Assembly: GCF_009734445.1 (NCBI RefSeq)
Contig: NZ_CP046457.1
Location: 62,001 to 126,000, forward strand
Length of the DNA stretch: 64,000 nt
Origin: Candidatus Syntrophocurvum alkaliphilum
Lineage (GTDB): Bacteria; Bacillota; Syntrophomonadia; Syntrophomonadales; Syntrophomonadaceae
Direction: 5' to 3'
Both the position numbers and the translations under genes were made by a program. The notes below the pieces were generated by a model. That model was not told the origin of the DNA. It made no database searches and saw only the letters and a program-made list of their open reading frames with translations. Position 1 is the first letter of the stretch, and the number at the start of each line of letters is the position of its first letter. Below, in pieces: positions 18,886 through 27,892 of the stretch.

Positions 18886-19668
18886 ATGGATTATAACAAT
18901 ATTCTGCTAGAAAAGAAAGATAGAATTGCTGTTCTCTATATAAATAGACCTAAAGCTTTAAATGCGCTAAATAAAGAAACTTTAATAGAAATTAAAGATG
19001 CTGCATTAAAAGTCAAAGATGACGATGAAGTAGATGTAATGATAATTGCAGGTAAGGGAGACAAGGCTTTTGTAGCAGGTGCAGATATAACTGCAATGTC
19101 GGAATTGTCTGCTATGGAAGGTCGTGAATTCGGGGCTATTGGTCAAGAAGCATTTAGCACAATTGAGTCAATGGAAAAACCTGTTATAGCAGCGATTCAC
19201 GGTTTTGCACTAGGCGGTGGTTGCGAACTTGCTATGGCTTGTGACATTAGAATATGCTCATTTAAAGCTAAATTTGGTCAACCTGAAGTAGGCCTTGGTG
19301 TAACTCCTGGTTTTGGTGGTACACAGCGATTACCAAGAATTGTTGGTGAAGGAATGGCTAAGCAACTATTATATACAGGTGATGTAATAGATGCAAATGA
19401 AGCACTACGCATTGGATTAGTAAACGCTGTAGTTACTGAACAAGAGTTGTGGGAGTATGTACTTGATATGGCAAACAGAATAGTAGCTAAAGGTCAACTA
19501 TCAGTACGTCTATGTAAAGCAGCAGTTAATACAGGAATGCAAACAGATATAGATAGAGCAATGAGTATAGAAGCTGATATTTTTGGATTATGTTTTGCTA
19601 CTGAGGATCAAAAAGAAGGCATGAAAGCATTTACAGAAAAACGAAAGCCTGACTTTAAAAATAAATAA
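18886..19668 (+). CDS. crt: Enoyl-CoA hydratase (crotonase)
   Basis: A 260-residue crotonase-superfamily enzyme that hydrates crotonyl-CoA to 3-hydroxybutyryl-CoA. The oxyanion-hole segments are AFVAGADI (about 61-68) and HGFALGGGCE (about 105-114), and both catalytic glutamates are present: Glu114 in GGGCELAMACD and Glu134 in FGQPEVGLG. AGGAGGT precedes the ATG. It lies between thl and bcd. This operon lacks its own hbd; the hbd copies upstream can complete the thl-hbd-crt-bcd C4 pathway. Confidence 0.94.
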   Translation: MDYNNILLEKKDRIAVLYINRPKALNALNKETLIEIKDAALKVKDDDEVDVMIIAGKGDKAFVAGADITAMSELSAMEGREFGAIGQEAFSTIESMEKPVIAAIHGFALGGGCELAMACDIRICSFKAKFGQPEVGLGVTPGFGGTQRLPRIVGEGMAKQLLYTGDVIDANEALRIGLVNAVVTEQELWEYVLDMANRIVAKGQLSVRLCKAAVNTGMQTDIDRAMSIEADIFGLCFATEDQKEGMKAFTEKRKPDFKNK

Positions 19669-19690
19669 GAACTTAAGGGAGGAAACCTGA

Positions 19691-20839
19691 ATGAATTTTA
19701 CGCTAAATGAAGAACAACAGATGTTTAAAGATATGGTAAGAAAATTCGCTGTTAATGAAATAGAGCCTCATGCAGCTGAATTAGATTTAACTCATGAGTT
19801 TCCAATGGAAAACTTCAAAAAAATGGCAGATCTCGGATTGTCCGGTATTCCAATTCCTGAAGAATACGGAGGAGCTGGTGGAGACTATTTAATGTTCTCT
19901 ATCTTTTGCGAAGAACTAGCAAAAGTATGTGCATCCACAAGTGTTATAATGAGTGTTCATACAGGCTTAGGCTGCATGAGTACTTATCTATATGGTAGTG
20001 AAAAATTAAAGCAAAAATTCTTAAAGCCATTAGCAACTGGTGAAATTATTGGAGCATATGCACTAACTGAACCTAATGCAGGGTCAGATGCTGCATCACT
20101 TAAATTAAGAGCTGAAGATAAAGGTGACCATTATGTACTAAATGGTAGTAAAATCTTTATAACAAATGGTGGAGTTGCGCAAACTTATTGCACATTTGTT
20201 AAGAGTGATCCTACTGCACCAGCAGGAAGAGGAATTACATGCTTAATTGTTGAAAAAGATACTCCTGGATTTACCATGAGCAAACCTGTTGAAAAAATGG
20301 GTATGAATGGTTCTCCAACTGTTGAACTATATTTTGATAACTGTAAAGTTCCAAAAGAAAACATACTAGGAGAAGAAAACAATGGCTTTGCAGTAGCAAT
20401 GGGACTATTAGATGGTGGACGTATCACAATTGCCTCCCAAGGACTAGGAATTGGTGAAGGTGCTTTAGAATATACCACTAATTATATTAAAGAGCGTCAA
20501 CAATTTGGAAAGCCACTTGCCGCACAGCAAGGTGTACAATTTATGGTTGCTGATATGGCAACACAACTTGATGCAGCTCAATTGTTAGTCTATAGAGCAG
20601 CATGGTTAAAATCAAATGACCTACCTCATTCCAAAGAAGCATCAATGGCAAAAATGTTTGCAACTGATACAAGTATGGATGTAACTACAAATTGTGTTCA
20701 ATTAATGGGTGGATATGGTTATTGTAGTGAATTCCCAGTTGAAAGAATGATGCGTGATGTAAAAGTAACACAAATATATGAAGGTTCAAACCAAATTCAA
20801 AGACTTATTGTTGGTAGACATACAATAGGCAAATTTTAA
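19691..20839 (+). CDS. bcd: Butyryl-CoA dehydrogenase (short-chain acyl-CoA dehydrogenase)
   Basis: A 382-residue acyl-CoA dehydrogenase, diverged from the 1941/10297 pair. The YALTEPNAGSDA segment and catalytic Glu364 in QIYEGSNQIQR are intact. GGGAGGAA precedes the ATG at 19691, 22 bases after crt. Position in a thl-crt-bcd operon argues for butyryl-CoA as substrate. No etfA or etfB genes follow, unlike in classic clostridial bcs operons, so the electron-transfer flavoprotein is supplied from elsewhere. Confidence 0.92.
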   Translation: MNFTLNEEQQMFKDMVRKFAVNEIEPHAAELDLTHEFPMENFKKMADLGLSGIPIPEEYGGAGGDYLMFSIFCEELAKVCASTSVIMSVHTGLGCMSTYLYGSEKLKQKFLKPLATGEIIGAYALTEPNAGSDAASLKLRAEDKGDHYVLNGSKIFITNGGVAQTYCTFVKSDPTAPAGRGITCLIVEKDTPGFTMSKPVEKMGMNGSPTVELYFDNCKVPKENILGEENNGFAVAMGLLDGGRITIASQGLGIGEGALEYTTNYIKERQQFGKPLAAQQGVQFMVADMATQLDAAQLLVYRAAWLKSNDLPHSKEASMAKMFATDTSMDVTTNCVQLMGGYGYCSEFPVERMMRDVKVTQIYEGSNQIQRLIVGRHTIGKF

Positions 20840-20884
20840 ACGGGTTTACTCCAGTTTCATTATTTAAAAAAAGGGGGAGTAATT

Positions 20885-22099
20885 GTGCAAGAGCAAAAAA
20901 CCATTAATCGTTTATGGGTTTTATTTGGGGCACTTTTAATTCAAACCGTATTAGGTGCTGTTTATACTTGGAGTTTATTTAATGAACCACTAGTACAAAA
21001 ATTTGGTTGGAGTACAGGTGATGTTGTATTTACCTTCTCCATTACAATGGCAATGTTCGCTGTCGGTGTTCTATTAGCTGGAAGAGTTCAGGATAAGCTG
21101 GGACCTAGAAAAGTTGCTATTGCTGGGGGTCTCTTAGCTGGACTAGGTGTATTCTTAGCCAGTCAGGCGACTAGCATAATGCAAATATACCTAACCTATG
21201 GATTTATGACAGGTTTAGGTATGGGTGCAGCTTATGTTACACCAGTTGCAACATGTGTAAAATGGTTCCCTGAAAGACGTGGTTTTATTACTGGTTTAGC
21301 CCTTGCAGCTGTTGGGGTTGGCGGAATGATATTTACACCTATGATTCTTTCACTAATTGAATCTGTTGGTGTATCATCTACATTTATGTATCTAGGCGTA
21401 GGTTATGGTACAGCGATAATCCTAGGTGGTCTATTAATGATCAACCCACCAGAAGGATATAAACCTGCAGGTTGGGAGCCGCCAAAAGCTGGTGAAGCTA
21501 CAACTGGTGCTGTACAAACAGGTCTAGATTTCACACCAGGTGAAATGATTAAAACACCTCAATTCTATTCATTATTTGTTATGTACTTCTGTGGAATTGC
21601 TGCCGGACTAATGGTTATAAGTATAGCGGCTAATATCGGAACTGAATTAGTAGGACTAACTGCTGCAGCTGCAGGAGGCGCGGTTGTAACAATTTCACTA
21701 TTTAACGCTGGAGGAAGATTTGGTTGGGGAGCAATCTCAGATAAAATAGGTAGAATTAGATCACTATTTCTACAGTTTATCATCTTAGGCGTAGCAATGC
21801 TTTACATGAGTTTAGTTCCAATGAGCTATGTTTCATACCTTGTTGTAACCTGTGCTGTTGGATTCTGTTTTGGTGGATATCTGTCAATTTTCCCATCAGT
21901 AACAGCGGATTGGTTTGGAACTAAGAATGTTGGAAATAACTATGGATTGGTGTTTATGGGATATGGTGTATCAGCCTTAGTAGCACCAATGTTCGCTGTA
22001 GCTGTTGGATTTACAACAGCGTTTATGGTAGCTGCAGTATTATGTGCATTTTCAGCAGTACTTGCATGGTTTACTAAACCACCAACTGCAAAAGCTTAA
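20885..22099 (+). CDS. MFS transporter, oxalate:formate antiporter (OFA) family
   Basis: A 404-residue, 12-helix major facilitator with the OFA-family look: an N-terminal NRLWVLFGALLIQ segment, GAVYTWSLFNEPL, the loop GRVQDKLGPRKVA between helices 2 and 3, and the central PPEGYKPAGW linker. The GTG start at 20885 follows GGGGGAG. Placed between acyl-CoA genes and a CoA-transferase, it most likely imports or exports the carboxylate whose CoA ester these genes handle; oxalate or formate transport is not implied. A paralogue lies at 34589-35815. Confidence 0.88.
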   Translation: MQEQKTINRLWVLFGALLIQTVLGAVYTWSLFNEPLVQKFGWSTGDVVFTFSITMAMFAVGVLLAGRVQDKLGPRKVAIAGGLLAGLGVFLASQATSIMQIYLTYGFMTGLGMGAAYVTPVATCVKWFPERRGFITGLALAAVGVGGMIFTPMILSLIESVGVSSTFMYLGVGYGTAIILGGLLMINPPEGYKPAGWEPPKAGEATTGAVQTGLDFTPGEMIKTPQFYSLFVMYFCGIAAGLMVISIAANIGTELVGLTAAAAGGAVVTISLFNAGGRFGWGAISDKIGRIRSLFLQFIILGVAMLYMSLVPMSYVSYLVVTCAVGFCFGGYLSIFPSVTADWFGTKNVGNNYGLVFMGYGVSALVAPMFAVAVGFTTAFMVAAVLCAFSAVLAWFTKPPTAKA

Positions 22100-22132
22100 T
22101 AATTAAAATGTATAAATAGAGGGGGAAATATT

Positions 22133-23107
22133 ATGGCTAAAGTACAGAAGGTTAGTATTCAAGAGGCTGTCAGTCAAATAAAAGATGGCGATATGCTGAC
22201 ATTTAGTGGTTTTACTATCTGGAGAAGGCCAATGGCAGCAATCTATGAAATGATTAGGCAGGGCAAAAAGGATCTTCATTTAGTAGAGGTAAATGGAGGT
22301 ACACACAGTGATCTATTAATAGGTGCTGGATGTGTAAAGATCTGGGAATCATGTTGGATAGGACATGAGCTGTTTGGAAAAATAGGTGGAAATCTATCCA
22401 GAAAAGCTGAAAATGGCGAAGTTGTAATTGAAGACTACAGTCACGTACAAATACTATATCGTATGATGGCTGGTGCTTTAGGAATACCTTATATGCCAAC
22501 TTATGCTAGTTTAGGTACAGATATGTTAAATCCAGAGTATGATCACTTAGGTAAATTAGGCTTAAGAGATGGCTCAAATCCAAAAATACCAATGAAAAAA
22601 TTCGAAATGGCAAAAGATCCATTTTATGGAAGTGAATTAGTGCATGTTCCAGCGTGTAACCCAGATTGGTGTATAGCTTTTGTACAAATGGTGGGTGAAG
22701 AAGGAACAGTAAGAGTTGAAGGACAGCTTTACAGTGATGAAGAAGCGATAAAAGCTGCTGATAAAGTAATAATCGTAGCAGAGCAAGTAGTAACTGAAGA
22801 ATATGTAAGACGTGAGCCAAGCAAAAACTTAATCGCGCCACACCAGATAGATTATATAGTTGAGTTACCGTGGGGAGCTCATCCTACTGGATGCTTTGGT
22901 TGCTATGAAACTGATGGAGCATTCTTAAGCAACTTCTTTAATTCTACTAGAACTCAAGAAGGTCTAGATGCATGGCTTGATGAGTGGGTATTTGGTGTAA
23001 AAGACTATAATGAATACCTAAATAAAGTAGGATTTGAAAAACTTGAAACTATCAGGGCTAACCCTGCATTTGGTTATTCAACTAAGGTTAAAAGGGGGAA
23101 AAGATAA
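22133..23107 (+). CDS. CoA-transferase subunit A (glutaconate CoA-transferase-like)
   Basis: A 324-residue alpha subunit of a class I CoA-transferase, close in size and style to GctA. The N-terminal DGDMLTFSGFTIWRRPMAAIYEMIR matches the glycine-rich CoA-binding start of the family. GAGGGGGA precedes the ATG. The stop overlaps the start of the B subunit in TAATG. With the transporter and acyl-CoA genes it probably activates an imported carboxylate, or releases one, by CoA exchange. The actual acid cannot be read from the sequence. Confidence 0.85.
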   Translation: MAKVQKVSIQEAVSQIKDGDMLTFSGFTIWRRPMAAIYEMIRQGKKDLHLVEVNGGTHSDLLIGAGCVKIWESCWIGHELFGKIGGNLSRKAENGEVVIEDYSHVQILYRMMAGALGIPYMPTYASLGTDMLNPEYDHLGKLGLRDGSNPKIPMKKFEMAKDPFYGSELVHVPACNPDWCIAFVQMVGEEGTVRVEGQLYSDEEAIKAADKVIIVAEQVVTEEYVRREPSKNLIAPHQIDYIVELPWGAHPTGCFGCYETDGAFLSNFFNSTRTQEGLDAWLDEWVFGVKDYNEYLNKVGFEKLETIRANPAFGYSTKVKRGKR

Positions 23108-23916
23108 TGGCTAATCAAGAATATGCAAAACCAGGCGAATTTAAACCTATCGACCTTTTAGCAGTAGCTGCTGCTAGAGAGGTAAATGATCAAGATGTTG
23201 TGTTTGCTGGAACAGGATTACCAATGCTTGCCATAATGGTAGCACAGCTAACAACAGCTCCAAATGCCTGTTGTATATACGAGGCTGGAAGTGTTGATGG
23301 AAGACCAATATCTTTACCTAGTTCAGTTGGGGATGCACGTTGTATATATCAAGCATCAATTGCTTCTGGGCTGTCTGATGTTTTTGGTCAGCTACAAAGA
23401 GGTGTTGTTGATTTAGCATTCTTAGGTGGAGCAGAAGTTGACAAATATGGAAATGTTAATACAACAGCTATGGGTAAATATGGCATAGTTCCCGAAAAAC
23501 GCTTAACTGGTAGTGGTGGTAATTCAGACATCAATGGTTTAGCAAAGAAAACTGTCTTTATAATGGTACAAGAAAAACGCCGTTTTAAAGAAAGAGTTGA
23601 TTATATTACATCACCTGGTTGGAGAATACCAAAATGGCCATCAGGCGAAATGGTTCATAAAAAAGAAGTTTATAACAATGCTTATAGAGGTGGACCAGAA
23701 GCTGTAATTACTAACATGGGAGTATTTAGATTTGATGAAAACGGAGAAATGTATCTAGATACAGTTCATCCAGGTTATACTCCTGAAGATGTAAAAGAGA
23801 ACTGTAGTTTTGATCTAAATATTTCTAGAGTAAGTGGGGAAACAGTACCACCTACCTATAAAGAAATTGAAATACTTTACAATAATATTGACCCAGAAGG
23901 AATTTTCTTACCGTAG
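23107..23916 (+). CDS. CoA-transferase subunit B (glutaconate CoA-transferase-like)
   Basis: A 269-residue beta subunit, the partner of 22133-23107, overlapping it by one base. The probable catalytic glutamate is in CIYEAGSVDGRP (about 59-61), corresponding to the class I SENG-type glutamate. GGAEVDKYGNVNTT and GSGGNSDI are further family segments. AGGGGGAA precedes the ATG. It is the last gene of the operon and is followed by a strong terminator. Confidence 0.85.
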   Translation: MANQEYAKPGEFKPIDLLAVAAAREVNDQDVVFAGTGLPMLAIMVAQLTTAPNACCIYEAGSVDGRPISLPSSVGDARCIYQASIASGLSDVFGQLQRGVVDLAFLGGAEVDKYGNVNTTAMGKYGIVPEKRLTGSGGNSDINGLAKKTVFIMVQEKRRFKERVDYITSPGWRIPKWPSGEMVHKKEVYNNAYRGGPEAVITNMGVFRFDENGEMYLDTVHPGYTPEDVKENCSFDLNISRVSGETVPPTYKEIEILYNNIDPEGIFLP

Positions 23917-23923
23917 TGTAATC

Positions 23924-23966
23924 AGAAGGAGGTTCTGTTTCAAAACAGAACCTTCCCCCTTTTTTA
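23924..23966 (+). terminator. Intrinsic terminator of the thl-crt-bcd operon
   Basis: GAAGG-GGTTCTGTTT pairs with AAACAGAACCTTCC around a tiny loop and is followed by CCCTTTTTT. Confidence 0.9.
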
Positions 23967-24015
23967 TAATAATTTTGTATACTGGATATTGTACTCGCAA
24001 ACTACATAAAAATAA

Positions 24016-24044
24016 AAACCATCCCTTGTATCAAGGGATGGTTT
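24016..24044. terminator. Bidirectional hairpin terminator before the convergent SDR gene
   Basis: AAACCATCCCTTG...AAGGGATGGTTT is a near-perfect stem with a short loop. It has A-rich sequence on the left and TATTATTTTT on the right, suiting the minus-strand SDR gene. Confidence 0.75.
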
Positions 24045-24054
24045 ATTATTTTTA

Positions 24055-24822
24055 TTATGCTTGGGTGAGCCAGCCACCATCAACTGTTAAACTTTGACCT
24101 TGAATAAAGTCAGAATCATTACTAGCAAGAAACAAAGTAGCATTTGCGATTTCTTCCGCTTTACCTACACGACGAGATGGAACATTCATTATTTTAGCTA
24201 ATAAAGGGTTTGATTCATCACTTAAGGACTCTTCAGGTAACATTCCGGTTTGAATAGCACCTGGACATATAGCATTAGCCTTAATACCTTTAGGTCCATA
24301 TGAAACCGATATTTGTTTGGTTAGCCCTAATAATCCATGTTTAGAAGTGGTATATGCAGCTCCTCCTGCTCCACCAATCAATCCAGCAATAGATGCTATA
24401 TTTACAATACTTCCATTACCATTTTTAATCATATGAGGTATTGCAAGCTTACATGCCCAAAAAGGTCCCTTTAAATTTACATCTAGTATCTTATCCCAAA
24501 AAGCTTCATCTATTTCAGTTGCCACTTTGGATTCATCAAAAATTCCAGCATTATTTACTAAAATATCTAATTTGCTATATTGTTCAATCGTAGTATATAT
24601 TAAGCTTTCTATTTGATTTAAATGAGCCATATCAATTGTTAAAGCTATAGACTTCCCGCCATGTTGAGTAATTATATCAGATGTTTCAGCAACAGTTTGT
24701 GCATTATAATCTGCTAGAACAACTTTTGCACCTTCTTTGGCAAAAAGTATTCCTATTGCTCGTCCCATACCTGATCCAGCACCAGTTATAATTGCTACTT
24801 TTCCTTGTAGTTTCTTGCTCAA
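24055..24822 (-). CDS. Short-chain dehydrogenase/reductase
   Basis: A 255-residue classical SDR. The cofactor motif TGAGSGMG is at 13-20, NNAG at about 90-93, the catalytic serine near 144 and Tyr157/Lys161 in YTTSKHG. Asp38 at the end of strand 2 (LADYN) favours NAD(H) over NADP(H). The C-terminal IQGQSLTVDGGW is typical. It could be a 3-hydroxyacyl or 3-oxoacyl reductase, or another alcohol dehydrogenase. A TAGGAGGCAAAAGC site precedes the ATG. It is monocistronic and convergent with the fatty-acid operon. Confidence 0.85.
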   Translation of the reverse strand: MSKKLQGKVAIITGAGSGMGRAIGILFAKEGAKVVLADYNAQTVAETSDIITQHGGKSIALTIDMAHLNQIESLIYTTIEQYSKLDILVNNAGIFDESKVATEIDEAFWDKILDVNLKGPFWACKLAIPHMIKNGNGSIVNIASIAGLIGGAGGAAYTTSKHGLLGLTKQISVSYGPKGIKANAICPGAIQTGMLPEESLSDESNPLLAKIMNVPSRRVGKAEEIANATLFLASNDSDFIQGQSLTVDGGWLTQA

Positions 24823-25089
24823 TGCTTTTGCCTCCTATATGTTTTGATAAAAAGTATCTTTATTATTGTTTTTATTAAAACTTTATTTTATACAATAAGG
24901 TTAATTTATAAATTTGATTCTGCTGCAAAAAGTAACTACAAAAAACTTAAGGTTGAGCTAACTTGTTTGCTTTTCACAGTGAAACCAAATTTAAATTTAA
25001 AAAGATATGTTATAGATACTAATTTTAATTTATAATGTAATGTGGATTAGTAATTATATAAATTTTGTTTTGTAAAGTAGGAGGTAATT

Positions 25090-26334
25090 ATGGCAGTTAT
25101 TAAACCCTTTAAAGCAATTAGACCTGACAAAAATTTAGTTGATAAGGTAGCGGCTTTACCTTATGATGTAATGACTAGTGAAGAAGCAAGAGAAATGGTG
25201 AAAGATAATCCATATTCCTTTTTATACGTAGATAAAGCAGAAATAAGCCTAGATCCAAGTATTGATCTATACGATAAAAGGGTATATGAAAAAGCACGAG
25301 AAAATCTTTATAAAATGATAAATGACGGTATATTCATTGAAGATGATAAGCCATATTTTTATATATACCAACAGGTAATGGGTGATAGAATACAAACAGG
25401 ATTAGTTGCTAGTGCTTCAATTGATGACTATATAAATAATATAATTAAAAAACACGAGTATACAAGAAAAGATAAAGAACAAGATAGAACAAATCATGTT
25501 GATTATTGTGATGCACAAACAGGTCCAATATTTTTAACCTATAAATCAAAAGATGAAATAAATGAAATAGTAGAAGATTGGATTAAAAAAGATCCTATAT
25601 ACAATTTTGAATCTGATGGTGGGGTTAAGCATATAGTGTGGGTTATAGATGATAGTTATATTATAGAAAAATTAAAAAATTACTTTAAAGATATACAAGC
25701 TTTATATATAGCAGATGGGCATCATCGAACAGCATCAGCGGTTAGTGTTGGAAAAATGCGAAGAGAAAAATATCCTAATTACACAGGTGAAGAAAATTTT
25801 AATTATTTTTTATCGGTTATTTTTCCGGATAAAGATCTTCATATAATGGATTATAATAGAGTAGTTAAAGATTTGAATGGACTAACAGAAGAAGAGTTTA
25901 TAGAAAAAGTTAAAGAAAATTTTGAATTAATTGAGCATAAAGGTAAAGGTCCTTATAAGCCAGCAGAAAAACATACTTTTGGAATGTATCTTAATAAAAA
26001 ATGGTATATTTTAAAAGCTAAAGATGGGACATTCAATAAAAATCAACCTGTAGAAAGATTAGATGTATCTATTTTACAAAATAACTTGTTAGCACCAATA
26101 CTAGGCATTGAAGATCCTAGAACAGATAATAGAATTGATTTTGTAGGTGGAATTCGTGGTCTTGAGGAACTAGAAAGACGAGTTGAGGAGGATATGAAAG
26201 TAGCCTTTTCAATGTATCCAACAACAATACAAGATTTAATGGATATATCTGATGCAGATATGGTTATGCCACCTAAATCAACGTGGTTTGAACCAAAACT
26301 TTTAAGTGGAATATTTGTCCATAAATTAAGTTAA
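25090..26334 (+). CDS. DUF1015 family protein
   Basis: A 414-residue cytoplasmic protein of the DUF1015 family, common in anaerobes and of unknown function. The family start MAVIKPFKAIRPD, the segment AALPYDVMTSEEAR, the conserved YIADGHHRTASAV and the C-terminal MPPKSTWFEPKLLSG are all visible. AGGAGGTA precedes the ATG. In many clostridia this gene neighbours serine/phosphoglycerate dehydrogenase genes, but here it stands alone between terminators. Confidence 0.88.
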   Translation: MAVIKPFKAIRPDKNLVDKVAALPYDVMTSEEAREMVKDNPYSFLYVDKAEISLDPSIDLYDKRVYEKARENLYKMINDGIFIEDDKPYFYIYQQVMGDRIQTGLVASASIDDYINNIIKKHEYTRKDKEQDRTNHVDYCDAQTGPIFLTYKSKDEINEIVEDWIKKDPIYNFESDGGVKHIVWVIDDSYIIEKLKNYFKDIQALYIADGHHRTASAVSVGKMRREKYPNYTGEENFNYFLSVIFPDKDLHIMDYNRVVKDLNGLTEEEFIEKVKENFELIEHKGKGPYKPAEKHTFGMYLNKKWYILKAKDGTFNKNQPVERLDVSILQNNLLAPILGIEDPRTDNRIDFVGGIRGLEELERRVEEDMKVAFSMYPTTIQDLMDISDADMVMPPKSTWFEPKLLSGIFVHKLS

Positions 26335-26363
26335 AAGAGTTATTTATAATAGACTGTGAATAG

Positions 26364-26402
26364 AAAAAAGCTGATTTCACTAATACTGAAATCAGCTTTT
26401 TT
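26364..26402. terminator. Bidirectional terminator between DUF1015 and the SLH protein gene
   Basis: AAAAAAGCTGATTTCA pairs with TGAAATCAGCTTTTTT around CTAATAC, giving a T-run on both strands between convergent genes. Confidence 0.9.
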
Positions 26403-26434
26403 GTTGTGTTAATTACCTTTAATTATCTTGATGT

Positions 26435-27802
26435 TTAAGCTTCTGAAATCTTAGTTACTTTAACATCAGTTCCAGAGGGAACAGCAAATAATTCATAAGG
26501 ATAAGTTAAGATCATAATTACAGCCTCATCAGGAGCAGGTGACTTATACTCAACATCAACTAAAAACTTTCCATCTTCATTAAATTCCGAATTAGAAATA
26601 ATTACTTCATATCCACCCGTAGGCTTCTCACCTCTAGCAATCATATATACATCATAGGATTTAAATTGCTTTTTATGAATACCTTTGTCATCTTTTTTTT
26701 GTTCTGCCCATTCTATTACTTGTTTAGGCATTTTTTCTTTGCCTATTAATTCTTTTTGATCTGGTTGAGGTTTATCATAGTCATTTTTATTATTAATCTG
26801 TGATATATCTATTACCACTGGTGTCCCAGCTGGTACTGCAATTAATTGATATGGATAAGTAATAGCTGTTGTAACTGGTGTATTAGGTCTTGGGGATTTA
26901 TACGATGCTTCAATAATATGGTGATTATCATTTTTAACTACTATATTGTCAATTACTACTTCATAACCACCAGTAGGCTTTTCTCCCATAGCAATTAAGT
27001 AAACATCTTGGTTGTTATACTGCGTGCTATATATTCCTTCAACATTTTTATTTTCTTCTATCCATTTAAGTAGCTCCTCTGATTTTTCAGGAATTTCTAA
27101 GCTTACTTTGGATGGAATTTTGAGCTCTGTATTAGTTTGAACAATTTTATCTGTACGGTTTACTATAGCTGCAATTTCAGCTCGAGAAATGGTATCATGT
27201 GGTCTGAATTCTTGATTATATCCCTTCATTATCCCTGAATTTGCCATAAATTGAACAATTAAAACATCTGCTTCATCTAAATTATCAATATCTGAATAAT
27301 TAAACCATACCTGAGTAGTTGGCACATTGATATCAGCAGCTTTAAATGCATTAGAAATTGCTTGTGCTACCTCAATCCTAGTTGCATATGCGTCTGGTTT
27401 AAAATTTTTAGAAGAATCAAATATTTCATTATCTAAGCATAATTCAATTGCCTCAGAATACCAGCTATCCATGTTAATATTAATCTCATCAGATGAAGTA
27501 ATAGTATCAAGATCAAATACCCTAGTTATTAGTACTGCAAGTTGTGCTTTTGTAACCTTTTGGTCAGGGGCAAAAGTTACTAAACCATCTTCATCAACAC
27601 TAATACCTTTCATAAACTCTTTTTCAAAAGAAGCAACTATTTCTTCTTTAGCCCAGTGGTCTTGAATGTCAACTATGTTTGGTTTTTCTGACTCATCGTA
27701 AGATATTGGCATAATTTTAATATCTGTAGCAGCAATAATTGCACTTGCTGGAATTGTGAATAAAAATAATGCCATCAGTGATAAGGTGAAAATTTTTCGC
27801 AT
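26435..27802 (-). CDS. Secreted surface protein with three SLH domains and two PrcB-like repeats
   Basis: This 455-residue protein starts with a signal peptide (about 1-24, ending in ASAIIAA). Three S-layer homology domains follow (about 43-95, 100-150 and 155-212), which would attach it to secondary cell-wall polymer. The C-terminal half holds two similar modules (about 232-330 and 358-452), each with YxIAxGEKPTGGYEV and a TYPYxLxAVP motif, typical of the PrcB C-terminal (protease-complex stability) family. GGAGGAAT precedes the ATG. A likely role is binding or inhibiting a protease, or another scaffold function, at the cell surface. Confidence 0.85.
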   Translation of the reverse strand: MRKIFTLSLMALFLFTIPASAIIAATDIKIMPISYDESEKPNIVDIQDHWAKEEIVASFEKEFMKGISVDEDGLVTFAPDQKVTKAQLAVLITRVFDLDTITSSDEININMDSWYSEAIELCLDNEIFDSSKNFKPDAYATRIEVAQAISNAFKAADINVPTTQVWFNYSDIDNLDEADVLIVQFMANSGIMKGYNQEFRPHDTISRAEIAAIVNRTDKIVQTNTELKIPSKVSLEIPEKSEELLKWIEENKNVEGIYSTQYNNQDVYLIAMGEKPTGGYEVVIDNIVVKNDNHHIIEASYKSPRPNTPVTTAITYPYQLIAVPAGTPVVIDISQINNKNDYDKPQPDQKELIGKEKMPKQVIEWAEQKKDDKGIHKKQFKSYDVYMIARGEKPTGGYEVIISNSEFNEDGKFLVDVEYKSPAPDEAVIMILTYPYELFAVPSGTDVKVTKISEA

Positions 27803-27892
27803 AACTAAACATTCCTCCTTTTATTTATTTGTTAATTAATACGTTTGAATAAGCAAATAACTTTCAAAACTAAAGACATGAAAATTATGGAA

